This document shows, piece by piece, positions 55,728 through 64,000 of a DNA stretch of 64,000 nucleotides (its first letter is position 1; each line of letters opens with the position of its first letter). The DNA is from Duganella guangzhouensis. GTDB taxonomy: Bacteria; Pseudomonadota; Gammaproteobacteria; Burkholderiales; Burkholderiaceae_D. The stretch is taken from assembly GCF_009674535.1 (NCBI RefSeq), contig NZ_WKJK01000007.1, positions 124,001 through 188,000 on the forward strand, given 5' to 3'. Position numbers and translations under genes: made by a program. The notes below the pieces were generated by a model. That model was not told the DNA's origin. It saw only the letters and a program-made list of their open reading frames with translations, and did no database searches.

Positions 55728-56681
55728 TCAGGCGGAGGCGGTGTTGTCTTCGGGCAGTGTGTCGCGGTTGCCGAAGGCGGCATTCCACGCTTCCAGCCCG
55801 CCGTGCAGCGGCCGGGCGCGGTGGTAGCCATGGCCGATCAAGCCCTTGGCCACGTGGGCGGCGGTGACATCGTTGGGGCAGCTGCAATAGACGATGATGT
55901 GGCGCCCCTTGTCCAGCGCGATGATGTCGGCCGTCGGGTCGCCGCCGTTGAACAGCAGCGCGCCCGGTACGGCCGGGTCCAGCATCTGCGCCGTCACGCT
56001 GCGGGCGTCGACCAGCACCGGTTCCGTGCCCTGCTCCAGCAGCTGTTTCAAGTCGTCGATCGAAATGCGTTCGATATCCACCGACTGATGGAAACGCTTG
56101 CGCTCGACATATTTGAACGAGACGAACAACAGCAGCAGCACACCCAGCACGATCAGCGCGGTGGTACCCATGGTGCTGAGGATGTCGAGCACCTGGTCGA
56201 CACTGGTATGGAAGAAGGCGCCGATGGCAATACCGGTACCGCTCCAGACCAGCCCGCCCAGCACGCTGAAGCCGAGGAAAGTGCTATTGCTGGTGCCCAT
56301 GGCGCCGGCCAGCGGCGGCGCGATGGTGTTAAAACCGGGAATGAACTTGGCGACGATCAGCGCCTTCGGTCCCCAGCGGTTGAAATTGTCTTCGGTCTGG
56401 CTGACGCAGTAATCCGGCGACAACGAAATCTTGCACAGCAGCTTGAGGATGCGCTTGCCGTAGTAGCGGCCGGCGCGGAACCAGAAATAGTCGCTGATCA
56501 GGCAAGCGACGATGGCCACCGCCAGCACCACCGGCCAATGGGTATCGCCATCGACCGACATGGCGCCGGCCACGATCAGAATGGGAAACGCAGGAATAGG
56601 CAGGCCGAGCTGTTCGATCAGCACCACGCCAAACACGATCAGGACACCATATTCCTGGAGCAGGAGGATTAAATTCGCCAT
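55728..56681 (-). CDS. DedA-family membrane protein fused to a rhodanese domain
   Basis: 317 residues in two parts. The first (about 1-200) is a DedA/SNARE-associated membrane protein with about five membrane segments and the family motifs GLPIPAFPILIVAGAMS, YYGKRILKLL and the re-entrant FIPGFNTIAPPLAGAMG. It is probably a phospholipid flippase/scramblase, as now proposed for the family. The second (about 210-310) is a rhodanese domain with the active-site Cys in IVYCSCPNDVTAAHVA. The fusion suggests sulfur or redox chemistry at the inner membrane. Single-gene unit with its own terminator. Confidence 0.9.
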   Translation of the reverse strand: MANLILLLQEYGVLIVFGVVLIEQLGLPIPAFPILIVAGAMSVDGDTHWPVVLAVAIVACLISDYFWFRAGRYYGKRILKLLCKISLSPDYCVSQTEDNFNRWGPKALIVAKFIPGFNTIAPPLAGAMGTSNSTFLGFSVLGGLVWSGTGIAIGAFFHTSVDQVLDILSTMGTTALIVLGVLLLLFVSFKYVERKRFHQSVDIERISIDDLKQLLEQGTEPVLVDARSVTAQMLDPAVPGALLFNGGDPTADIIALDKGRHIIVYCSCPNDVTAAHVAKGLIGHGYHRARPLHGGLEAWNAAFGNRDTLPEDNTASA

Positions 56682-56706
56682 ACAGATATCTTAACTTAAA
56701 AACCGC

Positions 56707-58377
56707 TTAACCGTGCCGGGGCACCGCAGCGAGTAGTGCCTGGGTATAGGGCTGTTGCGGATTGCGGTACAACGCCTCCGCATCGGCCAGCTCGACCACT
56801 TGACCATGCCGCATCACCATCACCTGATCGGCCAGGAATTTCACCACCGCCAGATCGTGCGATATGAAGATGTATGACAGCCCCAGCTCGTCCTGTAAAT
56901 CCCGCAAAAGGTTGAGCACCTGCGCTTGCACCGACACATCCAGTGCCGACACCGATTCATCGCACACCAGGATTTCCGGCCGCAGGCTCAGGCAGCGCGC
57001 GATGGCGATGCGCTGCCGCTGGCCGCCGGAAAATTCGTGCGGGTAGCGCTGCCAGGCGGTGGCCGGCAAGCCGACCTGGTCCAGCAGCGCCCGCGCCGCC
57101 GCCTCGCGGGCGGGCGCATCGGCGCCTATGCGGTGGATTTGCATCGTCTCCAGCAGGATTTGCCCCACCGTGTGGCGCGGGTTCAGCGAGGCGTATGGAT
57201 TCTGGAAGATGATCTGGATGCGGCGCTTGTATGCCTGGAATTCGCGTGCGGGCATGCTCAGCAAGTCGCGGCCGTCGAACAGCACGCTGCCGCCGCTGGC
57301 CTGGCGCAGCCGCAGCAGGGTCAGGCCGAGCGTGGTCTTGCCGGAGCCGGATTCACCGACGATGCCCAGCGTCTTGCCGCGCGCCAGCGTGAACGAGACG
57401 TCTTGCACGGCGCGGAATTCGCGCTGGCCGAACCAGCCGTCGCGCTGCCAGAAGCTGGTGCTGAGCTGGCGCACTTCCAGCAACGGCCGCCCGCTGTCAT
57501 TCCGGCATAGGCCGGAATCCATGCTGAGCTGGCCTTCCTGCGTCCTATGGATTCCGGCCTGCGCCGGAATGACGGCGAGGTCGCCGATCACGGGCAGGCG
57601 CCGCGGACTCGCATCCAGCGTCGGCCGGCAAGCCAGCAGCGCGCGCGTGTAGTGGTCGGCCGGCTGCGTCAGCACCTGCCGTGCCGGACCGGCCTCGCGC
57701 ACCTCGCCGTGGCGCATCACGACGACCTGATCGGCAATCTGCGCCACCAGTCCGAGATCATGCGTAATAAACAGCACCGACATCGCGCGCCGCTGTTGCA
57801 GCCGCGCCAGCAGTTCCAGGATCTGCTGCTGGATCGTGACGTCGAGCGCGGTGGTCGGCTCATCCGCAATCAGCAGCCTCGGCTCGCAGGCGATCGCCAT
57901 CGCGATCATCACGCGCTGTTGCTGGCCGCCGGACAGCTGGCTGGGATAGGCGTCGATCTTGCTGGCCGGATCGGCAATACCCACCTCTTCCAGCAACTCC
58001 AGCGTACGGCGGCGCGCTTCAGCGCGGCCCATGCCCATATGCAGCCGCAGCACTTCTGCTATCTGCGCGCCCACCGTGAAGACCGGATTCAGCGACGACA
58101 TCGGCTCCTGGAAAATCATCGCGATCTCCTTGCCGCACAGCGCGCGCCGTTGCGTGCGGTCCAGCGCCAGCAGCTCGCGGCCGTCGAAACGGATGCTGCC
58201 GCTTACGCTGGCCGCCGCATCGAGCAGCCCCATCACCGCCAGCGCGCTGACCGATTTGCCGCTGCCGGATTCCCCCACCAATGCCACGGTGGCGTTGGCT
58301 GGCACCTCGAAGCTGACGCCTTTGACGGCCTCGGTCCGGAAAGCGATGCGCAAGTCGCGCACTTCGAGCAGGCTCAT
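56707..58377 (-). CDS. Oligopeptide ABC importer, fused double ATPase
   Basis: 556 residues with two complete ABC domains in one chain, the YejF/DppD-DppF-fusion layout. Domain 1 (about 1-250) has Walker A GESGSGKSVS, signature LSGGQQQRVMIAMA and Walker B LLIADEPTTALD. Domain 2 (about 285-550) has GESGSGKTTL, FSGGQRQRIAIAR and ILVCDESVSALD. Both have the Q-loop QEPMSSLNP / QNPYASLNP, typical of peptide importers. The linker (about 268-293) is an in-frame palindromic repeat element (57496-57573) encoding VIPAQAGIH... DSGLCRND. The ATG overlaps the upstream permease stop (ATGA). Confidence 0.95.
   Translation of the reverse strand: MSLLEVRDLRIAFRTEAVKGVSFEVPANATVALVGESGSGKSVSALAVMGLLDAAASVSGSIRFDGRELLALDRTQRRALCGKEIAMIFQEPMSSLNPVFTVGAQIAEVLRLHMGMGRAEARRRTLELLEEVGIADPASKIDAYPSQLSGGQQQRVMIAMAIACEPRLLIADEPTTALDVTIQQQILELLARLQQRRAMSVLFITHDLGLVAQIADQVVVMRHGEVREAGPARQVLTQPADHYTRALLACRPTLDASPRRLPVIGDLAVIPAQAGIHRTQEGQLSMDSGLCRNDSGRPLLEVRQLSTSFWQRDGWFGQREFRAVQDVSFTLARGKTLGIVGESGSGKTTLGLTLLRLRQASGGSVLFDGRDLLSMPAREFQAYKRRIQIIFQNPYASLNPRHTVGQILLETMQIHRIGADAPAREAAARALLDQVGLPATAWQRYPHEFSGGQRQRIAIARCLSLRPEILVCDESVSALDVSVQAQVLNLLRDLQDELGLSYIFISHDLAVVKFLADQVMVMRHGQVVELADAEALYRNPQQPYTQALLAAVPRHG
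57496..57573. repeat. Palindromic repeat element inserted in frame in the ABC gene
   Basis: Two 27-bp arms (57496-57522 and 57547-57573) are inverted copies of each other, identical at 25 of 27 positions and separated by 24 bp. Each arm contains its own small palindrome (ATTCCGGC / GCCGGAAT). The 78-bp unit is a multiple of three and adds 26 codons. The encoded PAQAGIH is the usual trace of dispersed REP-like repeats. It lies in the linker between two ATPase domains. Confidence 0.85.
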
Positions 58378-59360
58378 GATTTCACCTTGGGGTCGAGCGC
58401 ATCGCGCAGCGCGTCGGTGAACAATGAAAAGGCGGTCACCAGCACGGCCATGGCGCCGGCGGCGGCGGCCAGTTGCCACCAGCGGCCCAGCAGCAATTCG
58501 CCCTGCGCCTCGTTCAGCATGCTGCCCCATGACACCACGCCGACCGGCACGCCAAAGCCAAGGAAGCTGAGGATGACTTCGGCCTTGATGAAGCCCACCA
58601 CCAGTATCGACAACTGCACCAGCACCACATGGCTGACATTGGGGAAAATATGGACGAACATGCGGCGCCAGTGCGAGGCGCCGATGGCATCGGCGGCCAA
58701 CACGTATTCGCGCCCCTTGTGCTTGAGGTATTCGGCGCGGATCAGGCGGTAGGGACCGGTCCAGCCAGTCAGGCCGAGGATCAGGACGATGGTCAGCACG
58801 CCTTTCTGCTGCAGCACGGCGGCCACGGCCAAGATCATCAGCACCGAGGGGATGGCGGTGAAGATGCTGTAGAACCAGTTGAAGCAATCGTCCACCACGC
58901 CGCCGCAATAGCCGGACAGCGCGCCGAACACGGTGCCCAGGCTCACCGCCAGCAAAGCCGCGCCCAGGCCGATGACGATCGACGTTTCGCCGCCCTTGAT
59001 GGTTTTCTTCAGGATGTCATGGCCCCACTTGTCGGCGCCGAACGGCAAACCGGCGCGACGGCCGGCGCCTGCGATGCCGCCGCCCTCGCCCGCTGCGCGC
59101 AAGGCGCGGATGTCGTCGGCCAGCGGGTCGAACGGGTTGTCAGGCAAGGCCGCGGACGCGGCGCCCGGCATGGCGGCCGGCGCGGCGAAAGACGCGTTGG
59201 CCAGCCAGGCCGGCGGCGCGTAGCTGACGCCGGCCTCAGCCTCCCAGTCGGCGGCAATCAGGCCGGCGGCCGCCAGCAACACCATCACCAGAAACGCCAC
59301 CACCACCGCCAGCGACGCCACTGCCAATCGGTCCGCGCGCAAGCGCCGCCACGCCATCAT
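58374..59360 (-). CDS. Oligopeptide ABC importer permease (OppC/YejE type)
   Basis: Second permease, 328 residues with six membrane helices. An unusually long, Ala/Gly/Pro-rich periplasmic loop (about 38-110, APAAMPGAASAALPDNPFDP) separates TM1 from the core. The family motifs are GTVFGALSGYCGGVVDD and the EAA loop GREYVLAADAIGASHWRRMFVHIFPNV that contacts the ATPase, given here by its ends GREYVLAADAIG and FVHIFPNV. It overlaps both neighbours by ATGA, so stoichiometry is set by translational coupling. Confidence 0.92.
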   Translation of the reverse strand: MMAWRRLRADRLAVASLAVVVAFLVMVLLAAAGLIAADWEAEAGVSYAPPAWLANASFAAPAAMPGAASAALPDNPFDPLADDIRALRAAGEGGGIAGAGRRAGLPFGADKWGHDILKKTIKGGETSIVIGLGAALLAVSLGTVFGALSGYCGGVVDDCFNWFYSIFTAIPSVLMILAVAAVLQQKGVLTIVLILGLTGWTGPYRLIRAEYLKHKGREYVLAADAIGASHWRRMFVHIFPNVSHVVLVQLSILVVGFIKAEVILSFLGFGVPVGVVSWGSMLNEAQGELLLGRWWQLAAAAGAMAVLVTAFSLFTDALRDALDPKVKS

Positions 59361-60295
59361 TTGAGCGACACCCGTGGATCGAGCGCCTGGTACAGCACAT
59401 CCGTCAGCAGATTGAACACCATGGTAGCGGCCGCCACGTAGACGGTAATCGCCTTAATCACCGGAAAATCACTGCGCTCCACCGCCAGAATCACCTCGCG
59501 CCCGATGCCGGGGATGCCGAAGAAGCGCTCCAGCAAAAACGCCCCGATCAACAGCGCCGGTAGATTCGACATAACGTAAGTTAGCACCGGAATCGCCGCA
59601 TTACGCAGCACATGCACCCACATCACACGCCGCTCACTGAGCCCCTTGGCGCGCGCGGTGCGCACATAATCCTGGCCGACCTCATCCAGCACAAAGCTGC
59701 GGAACAGCCGCAAGGTGGGCGCCAGCGACACCGCCAGCCCGATCACAATCGGCAGCGCCGAATAGCGCAGCAAATTCTCGCCCAATCCCTCGCCCCAGCC
59801 CTGCACCGGAAACCAGCCCAGCCTGTATGCCAGCCCGTATTGAAACACGATGATGTAGACCAGCATGCTGACCGACATGCCCACTGTGCAGGCCGCCATC
59901 ACCAGCCGGTCGGTCAGCGAACCGCGCGTGAACCCGACCGCCAGCGCCAGCGCAATGCCGATCACGGTCTCCAGCACAGTCATTGGCAACAGCACCGTCA
60001 GCGAAGGCCCCAGCCGCGAGGCGATGATATGCGAGACCGGCTCGCCGGTGGCCCAACTAAGGCCAAAATCGAAAGTCGCCACTTGGCGGATGAAAATCCC
60101 CAACTGCACGTATATCGGCTCATCCACGCCCAACTGGCGGCGTATGTTGGCGATACTGCCGGCATCCGCCATCTTCCCCGCAAGCATGTAAGCCGGATCG
60201 CCGCCCACCCAGTTAAACAGCACAAACACCAGCAACACCACGCCCAGCATGGTCGGCAACATCTGCCACAGGCGGCGCATCAGGTAGGCAGGCAT
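59357..60295 (-). CDS. Oligopeptide ABC importer permease (OppB/YejB type)
   Basis: First gene of the importer operon, 312 residues with six membrane helices. N-terminus MPAYLMRRLWQMLPTMLGVV and the segment FNWVGGDPAYMLAGKMAD are typical of the OppB class. The EAA motif is DYVRTARAKGLSERRVMWVH. The start at 60295 is set by the family N-terminus; the purine-rich AAGG is eleven bases upstream. No substrate-binding protein gene accompanies the permeases. A divergent TonB-dependent receptor lies 390 bp away and probably supplies the same ligand. Confidence 0.92.
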   Translation of the reverse strand: MPAYLMRRLWQMLPTMLGVVLLVFVLFNWVGGDPAYMLAGKMADAGSIANIRRQLGVDEPIYVQLGIFIRQVATFDFGLSWATGEPVSHIIASRLGPSLTVLLPMTVLETVIGIALALAVGFTRGSLTDRLVMAACTVGMSVSMLVYIIVFQYGLAYRLGWFPVQGWGEGLGENLLRYSALPIVIGLAVSLAPTLRLFRSFVLDEVGQDYVRTARAKGLSERRVMWVHVLRNAAIPVLTYVMSNLPALLIGAFLLERFFGIPGIGREVILAVERSDFPVIKAITVYVAAATMVFNLLTDVLYQALDPRVSLK

Positions 60296-60684
60296 CGTGT
60301 CTTGAACCTTGATAGGACGGGATCTTTTTATACCCCAGCGCGCACAACACTGCAAATGTGGCAGAAATGTAACGCGCTGTATCAAGATGAACTCAGATTA
60401 ACAAACGTTTCCAATCACCAAATTGGTGCACTGCGATATCTGCACGACCGTACTTTTGCTAGTTTTATGAAAGTAAATCAATCTTTCCATCGTTTCCACC
60501 CCATTGCGCACCAAATTAGAGCGCATTTTCGCTGGAATTCGGGGCAAATCGACGCAAAATTAAACAATATCCATATAAGGGTTTCTACGTTGACAGCATT
60601 TCCCGCCAAATGATTTGATGAATTAACGGCGCAAAAAGTTGCCGAAATCATAAACACACCTGTTCAATTTGGGAGAAAAATCCG
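60296..60684. other. Divergent promoter region, importer and receptor
   Basis: 389 bp without a gene, AT-rich, between the importer operon (minus) and the receptor (plus). It holds a 6+6-bp inverted repeat CACCAAATTGGTG (60416-60428) and, six bases upstream, an AAACGTTT palindrome (60403-60410). GTGCA/TGCAC arms flank the next bases. These are operator candidates; no regulator gene is adjacent. GGGAG precedes the receptor ATG by nine bases. Confidence 0.5.
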
Positions 60685-63525
60685 ATGATGGTTGAAACCG
60701 TAATGTCGCGGTCAGTACGCCTGATCTGCGCCAGTGGCCTGGCGCTGGGCATGCACACCGCCATGGCACAAAGCACGGACGCGTCTATCCAACGCGTGGA
60801 AATTACCGGTTCGAGTATTAAACGCATCAGCGCCGAAGGCGCGCTGCCGGTACAAACGCTGACCAAAGCGCAGATCGAGCAGTCCGGCGCCAGCAGCGTG
60901 GCCGATCTGATCGCCACGCTGCCGTCGATGCAGGGCTTCACCACCTCGTCGATGTCGGTCAACGGCGGCGGCGGCGGCCTGCAGACCGCGTCCATCCACG
61001 CCATCGGCGAAGGCTACACCCTGGTACTGCTGAACGGCCGCCGCCTGGCGCCGTCCACGTCCGGCTCCACCGTCAACCTGGCCAGCATTCCGCTGGCAGC
61101 GGTCGAGCGTGTCGAGATCCTGACCGACGGCGCCAACACCCTGTACGGCTCGGACGCGATCGCCGGTGTGGTCAACTTCATCCTGAAAAAAAACCAGCAG
61201 GACGCCGTGGTCGAAGCCTCGTACAACCAGCCGCGCAGCAGCGGCGGCGCCACCTCCACCGCCTCCATTTCCAAAGGCTGGGGCGATCTGGAAAAAGACG
61301 GCTTCAACGTGCTGCTGTCGGTGGCGCACGATGAGAGCCGCGCTTCCTGGGCCAAGGACAGCGACTTCTCCCAAAGCGGCGTGATTCCGTTTTACGCCAA
61401 CGGCAAGGCCTACAGCCTGTATCAACTGAGCTCGAACTCGATTCCCGGCACCGCCACCGTCAAGTACACCAAGGCCGACGGCAGCGCCAGCAGCGTCGCG
61501 TTCAGCCCCAACCTGCTGGCCACCGGCAGCTGCAACGGCGCCAACCTGTTCAAGGTCGGCAACCGCTGCCTGTTCGACTATGCCGCCACCGTGCAAAACA
61601 CCCCGGCGCTGAAACGCGATAGCGGCTTCGGCTCGTTCAACTACAAGATCAACGACAGCACCAACTTCTTTGCCGAAGCGATGATCTCGTCGTTCAGCAA
61701 CCTGGCGCAATACGCGCCGCCAGCACAGCCACTGGGCCTGTCGAAGAGCAGCCCGCTGTACGCCAAGTACATCGCCCCCTACCTGGCCCAGCTGGGTGTG
61801 CCATCCACCGCCACCGTCGACAGCGTGACCATGAACCTGCGTCTGGCCGATGCTGGCGGCCGTGCCGACGAATACAAAACCATCGCCAAGCACCTGGCGT
61901 TTGGCGTCGACGGCTCGTTCAAGAACATCGACTACCGCGCCGCTTACACCCACTCGGAAAACAAGCAGACCGACACCGCCGCTGGTGGCTACATGAGCCT
62001 GAACGCCTTCGACGCGCTGGTGGCCGCCGGCAAGTTCGATCCGTTCGCACCGGCCGGCACCTCGCAAGCCGTGCTGGCCTCGGCCGTGCTGCACAACACC
62101 TTCAGCGTGACCCGCTCCAAGATCGACATGCTGCAAGCCAGCGCCTCGGCCGAAGCCTTCAAGCTGCCGGCCGGCCCGGCCATGCTGGCTCTCGGCGCCG
62201 ACTTCACCAAGCAAACCTACACCGAAGAGCCGGACGCCTACTCGCAGGGTGAGAACAAGCAGCAGCCTGATTTCACCGACGCGATTGTCGGCGGTGGCGC
62301 CGGCGCGCTGCCGGTCGACGCCAGCCGCAAGAACTGGGGCGCCTATGGCGAGCTGCTGCTGCCTGCACTGAAGAATATGGACCTGACGGTGTCCGGCCGT
62401 TACGACGACTTCAGCGCCGTCACCAACAACAAAAACTTCGACAGCGACGGTTACCTGATCGCGCCGGGCAAGCAAGGCGAGTCGGCCAGCAAGGCCACCT
62501 ACAAGCTGGCGCTGCGCTGGAATCCGATCGACCAGGTGCTGATCCGCGGTTCCTACGGCACCGGTTTCAAGGCGCCTAGCATGACCAGCATCGTCAAACC
62601 GCTGGTCAACGGCGGTTCGTCGCAGTTCCACGCCTGCCCGATCACCAACACCAGCGATGCGCGCTACAAGCTGTGCAACCCTGGCTCGTCGGAATACGGT
62701 CTGCTGTCGGGCGGTAACGCCGCCACCGGCGCCGGCGCGCTGCGTCCGGAACAATCGAAACAAGCGACCTTGGGCCTGCGCGTCGAACCGATCAGCAGCG
62801 TGTCGCTGGGCTTCGACTGGTGGGACGTGAAGCTGCGCGACCAGATCCAGACCTTGTCGGAAGACCTGGTGTTCAACAACCCGGCCGTGTACGACAGCCT
62901 GCTGCGCGTCTACTATGACCCGATCCAGAAGCAGAACGTGCTGGTGGCGGCGCTGACCCCGTTCAACCTGGCCACCTCGCACTATCGCGGCATCGACTGG
63001 GATCACAGCTACAAGACCAACACCGCGCTGGGCAAGTTCAACCTGCAGTGGACCGGTACTTATATGCTGAAGGCTGAGCAGGAAACCCCGGGCACCGGTC
63101 TGGAGAAAAACATCGGCCGCTTCAACTCGTACTCCGAGGTGACTTTCCGTGTGATCTCCAAGCTGACCGCGTCGCTGAACACCGGCCGCTTCATCAATTC
63201 GCTGACCGCCAACTACCACTCCGGCTATACCGACCAGGTGTACAACTCGGATGACAGCGTGGTGCGTGAAGTGCTGGCCGACGGCACGCTGGGCGGCTAT
63301 GTGCCGATCACGCGCCAGGTGTCGTCGTACACCACCTTCGACTGGCAGACCAAGGCGCAGCTGAGCAAGAACTTCACGCTGACCGGCGGTATCAAGAACC
63401 TGGCCGACATCGCGCCACCGTTCACGATCCGCAACGCCGGTGGTGGTAATCAGTCGGGCTACGATGGCCGCTACACCGATCCGCTGGGTCGCCAGTTCTA
63501 TCTGAACGCGTCGTATAAGTTCTGA
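60685..63525 (+). CDS. TonB-dependent receptor, probably for peptides
   Basis: Outer-membrane receptor of 946 residues. Signal peptide ends at AMA-Q (about residue 28); a TonB box-like VEITGSSIKRI follows at about 37. The plug has GALPVQTLTKAQIEQSGASS, IHAIGEGYTLVLLNGRR and DGANTLYGSDAIAGVVNF. The barrel continues with RGSYGTGFKAPSM and ends in the aromatic FYLNASYKF. This subfamily (GSSIKR) is abundant in Burkholderiales and Xanthomonads. Divergence from an oligopeptide ABC importer suggests peptide uptake, but the substrate is inferred. Its C-terminus is about 75 percent identical to the receptor at 63884-64000. Confidence 0.94.
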   Translation: MMVETVMSRSVRLICASGLALGMHTAMAQSTDASIQRVEITGSSIKRISAEGALPVQTLTKAQIEQSGASSVADLIATLPSMQGFTTSSMSVNGGGGGLQTASIHAIGEGYTLVLLNGRRLAPSTSGSTVNLASIPLAAVERVEILTDGANTLYGSDAIAGVVNFILKKNQQDAVVEASYNQPRSSGGATSTASISKGWGDLEKDGFNVLLSVAHDESRASWAKDSDFSQSGVIPFYANGKAYSLYQLSSNSIPGTATVKYTKADGSASSVAFSPNLLATGSCNGANLFKVGNRCLFDYAATVQNTPALKRDSGFGSFNYKINDSTNFFAEAMISSFSNLAQYAPPAQPLGLSKSSPLYAKYIAPYLAQLGVPSTATVDSVTMNLRLADAGGRADEYKTIAKHLAFGVDGSFKNIDYRAAYTHSENKQTDTAAGGYMSLNAFDALVAAGKFDPFAPAGTSQAVLASAVLHNTFSVTRSKIDMLQASASAEAFKLPAGPAMLALGADFTKQTYTEEPDAYSQGENKQQPDFTDAIVGGGAGALPVDASRKNWGAYGELLLPALKNMDLTVSGRYDDFSAVTNNKNFDSDGYLIAPGKQGESASKATYKLALRWNPIDQVLIRGSYGTGFKAPSMTSIVKPLVNGGSSQFHACPITNTSDARYKLCNPGSSEYGLLSGGNAATGAGALRPEQSKQATLGLRVEPISSVSLGFDWWDVKLRDQIQTLSEDLVFNNPAVYDSLLRVYYDPIQKQNVLVAALTPFNLATSHYRGIDWDHSYKTNTALGKFNLQWTGTYMLKAEQETPGTGLEKNIGRFNSYSEVTFRVISKLTASLNTGRFINSLTANYHSGYTDQVYNSDDSVVREVLADGTLGGYVPITRQVSSYTTFDWQTKAQLSKNFTLTGGIKNLADIAPPFTIRNAGGGNQSGYDGRYTDPLGRQFYLNASYKF

Positions 63526-63543
63526 TAAGGTCTGATAAAAAAC

Positions 63544-63571
63544 ACAAACGGCTCCCTCGGGAGCCGTTTGT
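63544..63571. terminator. Terminator hairpin after the receptor
   Basis: A perfect 13-bp stem (acaaacggctccc with gggagccgtttgt, 2-base loop) lies 18 bp past the receptor stop. The plus-strand T-run is short (TTTG); the minus-strand side has a longer T-run. Confidence 0.75.
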
Positions 63572-63710
63572 CATTCATGGCACGCATATCGCATATGGGA
63601 CAAGACATTCACGTTTCACATGCCACATATCGAAACATAGAATTATATTTATAACTGAGTTTCCTGTAATCTACACACATCGACATTGAATGCAGCACAG
63701 GAGAACTCTC

Positions 63711-63833
63711 ATGACCACCATCGCCGCCAAACTGATCACCCCAGCAGCACCAACCAGCTCGTGGAAAAAAATCATCCGCCGCGCGTTCGAGACCCTGGGC
63801 AAGCACTACTCGCACGGTCCTTACATGCTGTAA
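63711..63833 (+). CDS. Small basic protein, 40 residues
   Basis: Short ORF with AGGAG eight bases before its ATG and AT-rich promoter-like sequence upstream. The product begins MTTIAAKLITPAAPTSSW, has a basic patch KKIIRRAFETLGKHY and ends SHGPYML. No signal peptide or membrane helix. A strong terminator starts 18 bp after the stop. It lies between two convergent TonB-dependent receptor genes. Function unknown; it is likely to be expressed, judging from its signals. Confidence 0.55.
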   Translation: MTTIAAKLITPAAPTSSWKKIIRRAFETLGKHYSHGPYML

Positions 63834-63851
63834 TCAGCCTAGCGCTGAAAT

Positions 63852-63885
63852 AAAAAAGCCGGGTTATCCCGGCTTTTTGTTTTTT
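63852..63885. terminator. Bidirectional terminator
   Basis: A stem aaaagccggg with cccggctttt around a TTAT loop, with A-run before and two T-runs after, ends the small ORF on the plus strand and the receptor at the window edge on the minus strand. Confidence 0.9.
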
Positions 63886-64000
63886 AGAACTTGTAGTTGG
63901 CGGTCAGGTAGAACGAGCGCCCGGCCGGATCGGCATAGCGGCCGTCGTAGCCGATCTGGTTGCCGCCGCCGGCGTTCTGCAGCGTGAACGGCGGATCGCG
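63884..64000 (-). CDS. TonB-dependent receptor, C-terminal end only
   Basis: The last 38 codons of a minus-strand outer-membrane receptor that continues past the window edge. The visible end, PPFTLQNAGGGNQIGYDGRY to RSFYLTANYKF, aligns over 37 positions with the end of the 60685-63525 receptor (28 identical) and has the terminal aromatic residue required for outer-membrane insertion. So two related receptors face each other across the 40-residue ORF. Confidence 0.88.
   Translation of the reverse strand, partial: RDPPFTLQNAGGGNQIGYDGRYADPAGRSFYLTANYKF

Noticed and set aside
57496..57573. Insertion sequence inside the ABC gene
   Set aside because: Too short, no transposase, no target duplication seen. 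A REP-like palindromic element fits better.

Overview
The window looks like a chromosomal segment from a GC-rich betaproteobacterium of the order Burkholderiales, most likely an Oxalobacteraceae member of the Massilia/Duganella/Telluria kind. The basis is the rimP-nusA-infB-rbfA-truB block, several large TonB-dependent receptors, plant-polysaccharide enzymes, a PEP-CTERM protein, and frequent ATGA or TTG starts. The taxonomic call is an inference; no rRNA or marker comparison was possible. There is no prophage, CRISPR array or intact insertion sequence.

Layout. (1) Positions 1-12.8 kb, all on the minus strand except one small gene, form a xylose/xyloglucan/xylan cluster: a TonB-dependent receptor (cut by the window edge), XylF, a Caulobacter-type xylose dehydrogenase, XylR, an SGNH esterase followed by a GH74 xyloglucanase (split by a frameshift in a run of nine A), a GH43 beta-xylosidase and an MFS sugar transporter. 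A conserved 36-bp motif precedes three of these genes and is a strong candidate XylR site. (2) 12.9-17.3 kb: a large surface lipoprotein, an antitoxin with a wrecked PIN toxin, tRNA-Ser(GGA) and an unknown gene behind an array of repeats. (3) 17.3-23.4 kb: housekeeping genes acs, a UPF0114 membrane protein, class I fumarase, murI, tRNA-His and udk. (4) 23.4-34.4 kb: an M19 dipeptidase, a single-domain response regulator, small secreted proteins, two tandem periplasmic TonB-C-domain proteins, a chemoreceptor, dusA, and two XRE-regulator modules. One of these is a membrane-anchored regulator with a strikingly symmetric operator. (5) 34.4-39.5 kb: a PhaC-like DUF3141 protein, a PEP-CTERM protein and typA. 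(6) 39.7-44.8 kb: a four-gene tripartite efflux operon ending in its LysR regulator, lying between typA and truB. (7) 44.8-55.5 kb: truB-rbfA-infB-nusA-rimP, rluB, scpB and glk. (8) 55.7-64 kb: a DedA-rhodanese fusion, an oligopeptide ABC importer whose double ATPase carries an in-frame palindromic repeat, and a divergent TonB-dependent receptor facing a second, related receptor across a 40-residue small ORF.

How the genes fit together. In the first region, outer-membrane receptor, secreted esterase/xyloglucanase, intracellular beta-xylosidase, transporter, xylose dehydrogenase (Weimberg or Dahms type oxidation) and XylR make a coherent pathway from hemicellulose to central metabolism. Region 8 probably imports oligopeptides: receptor in the outer membrane, ABC permeases in the inner membrane. 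No substrate-binding protein for it is visible here.
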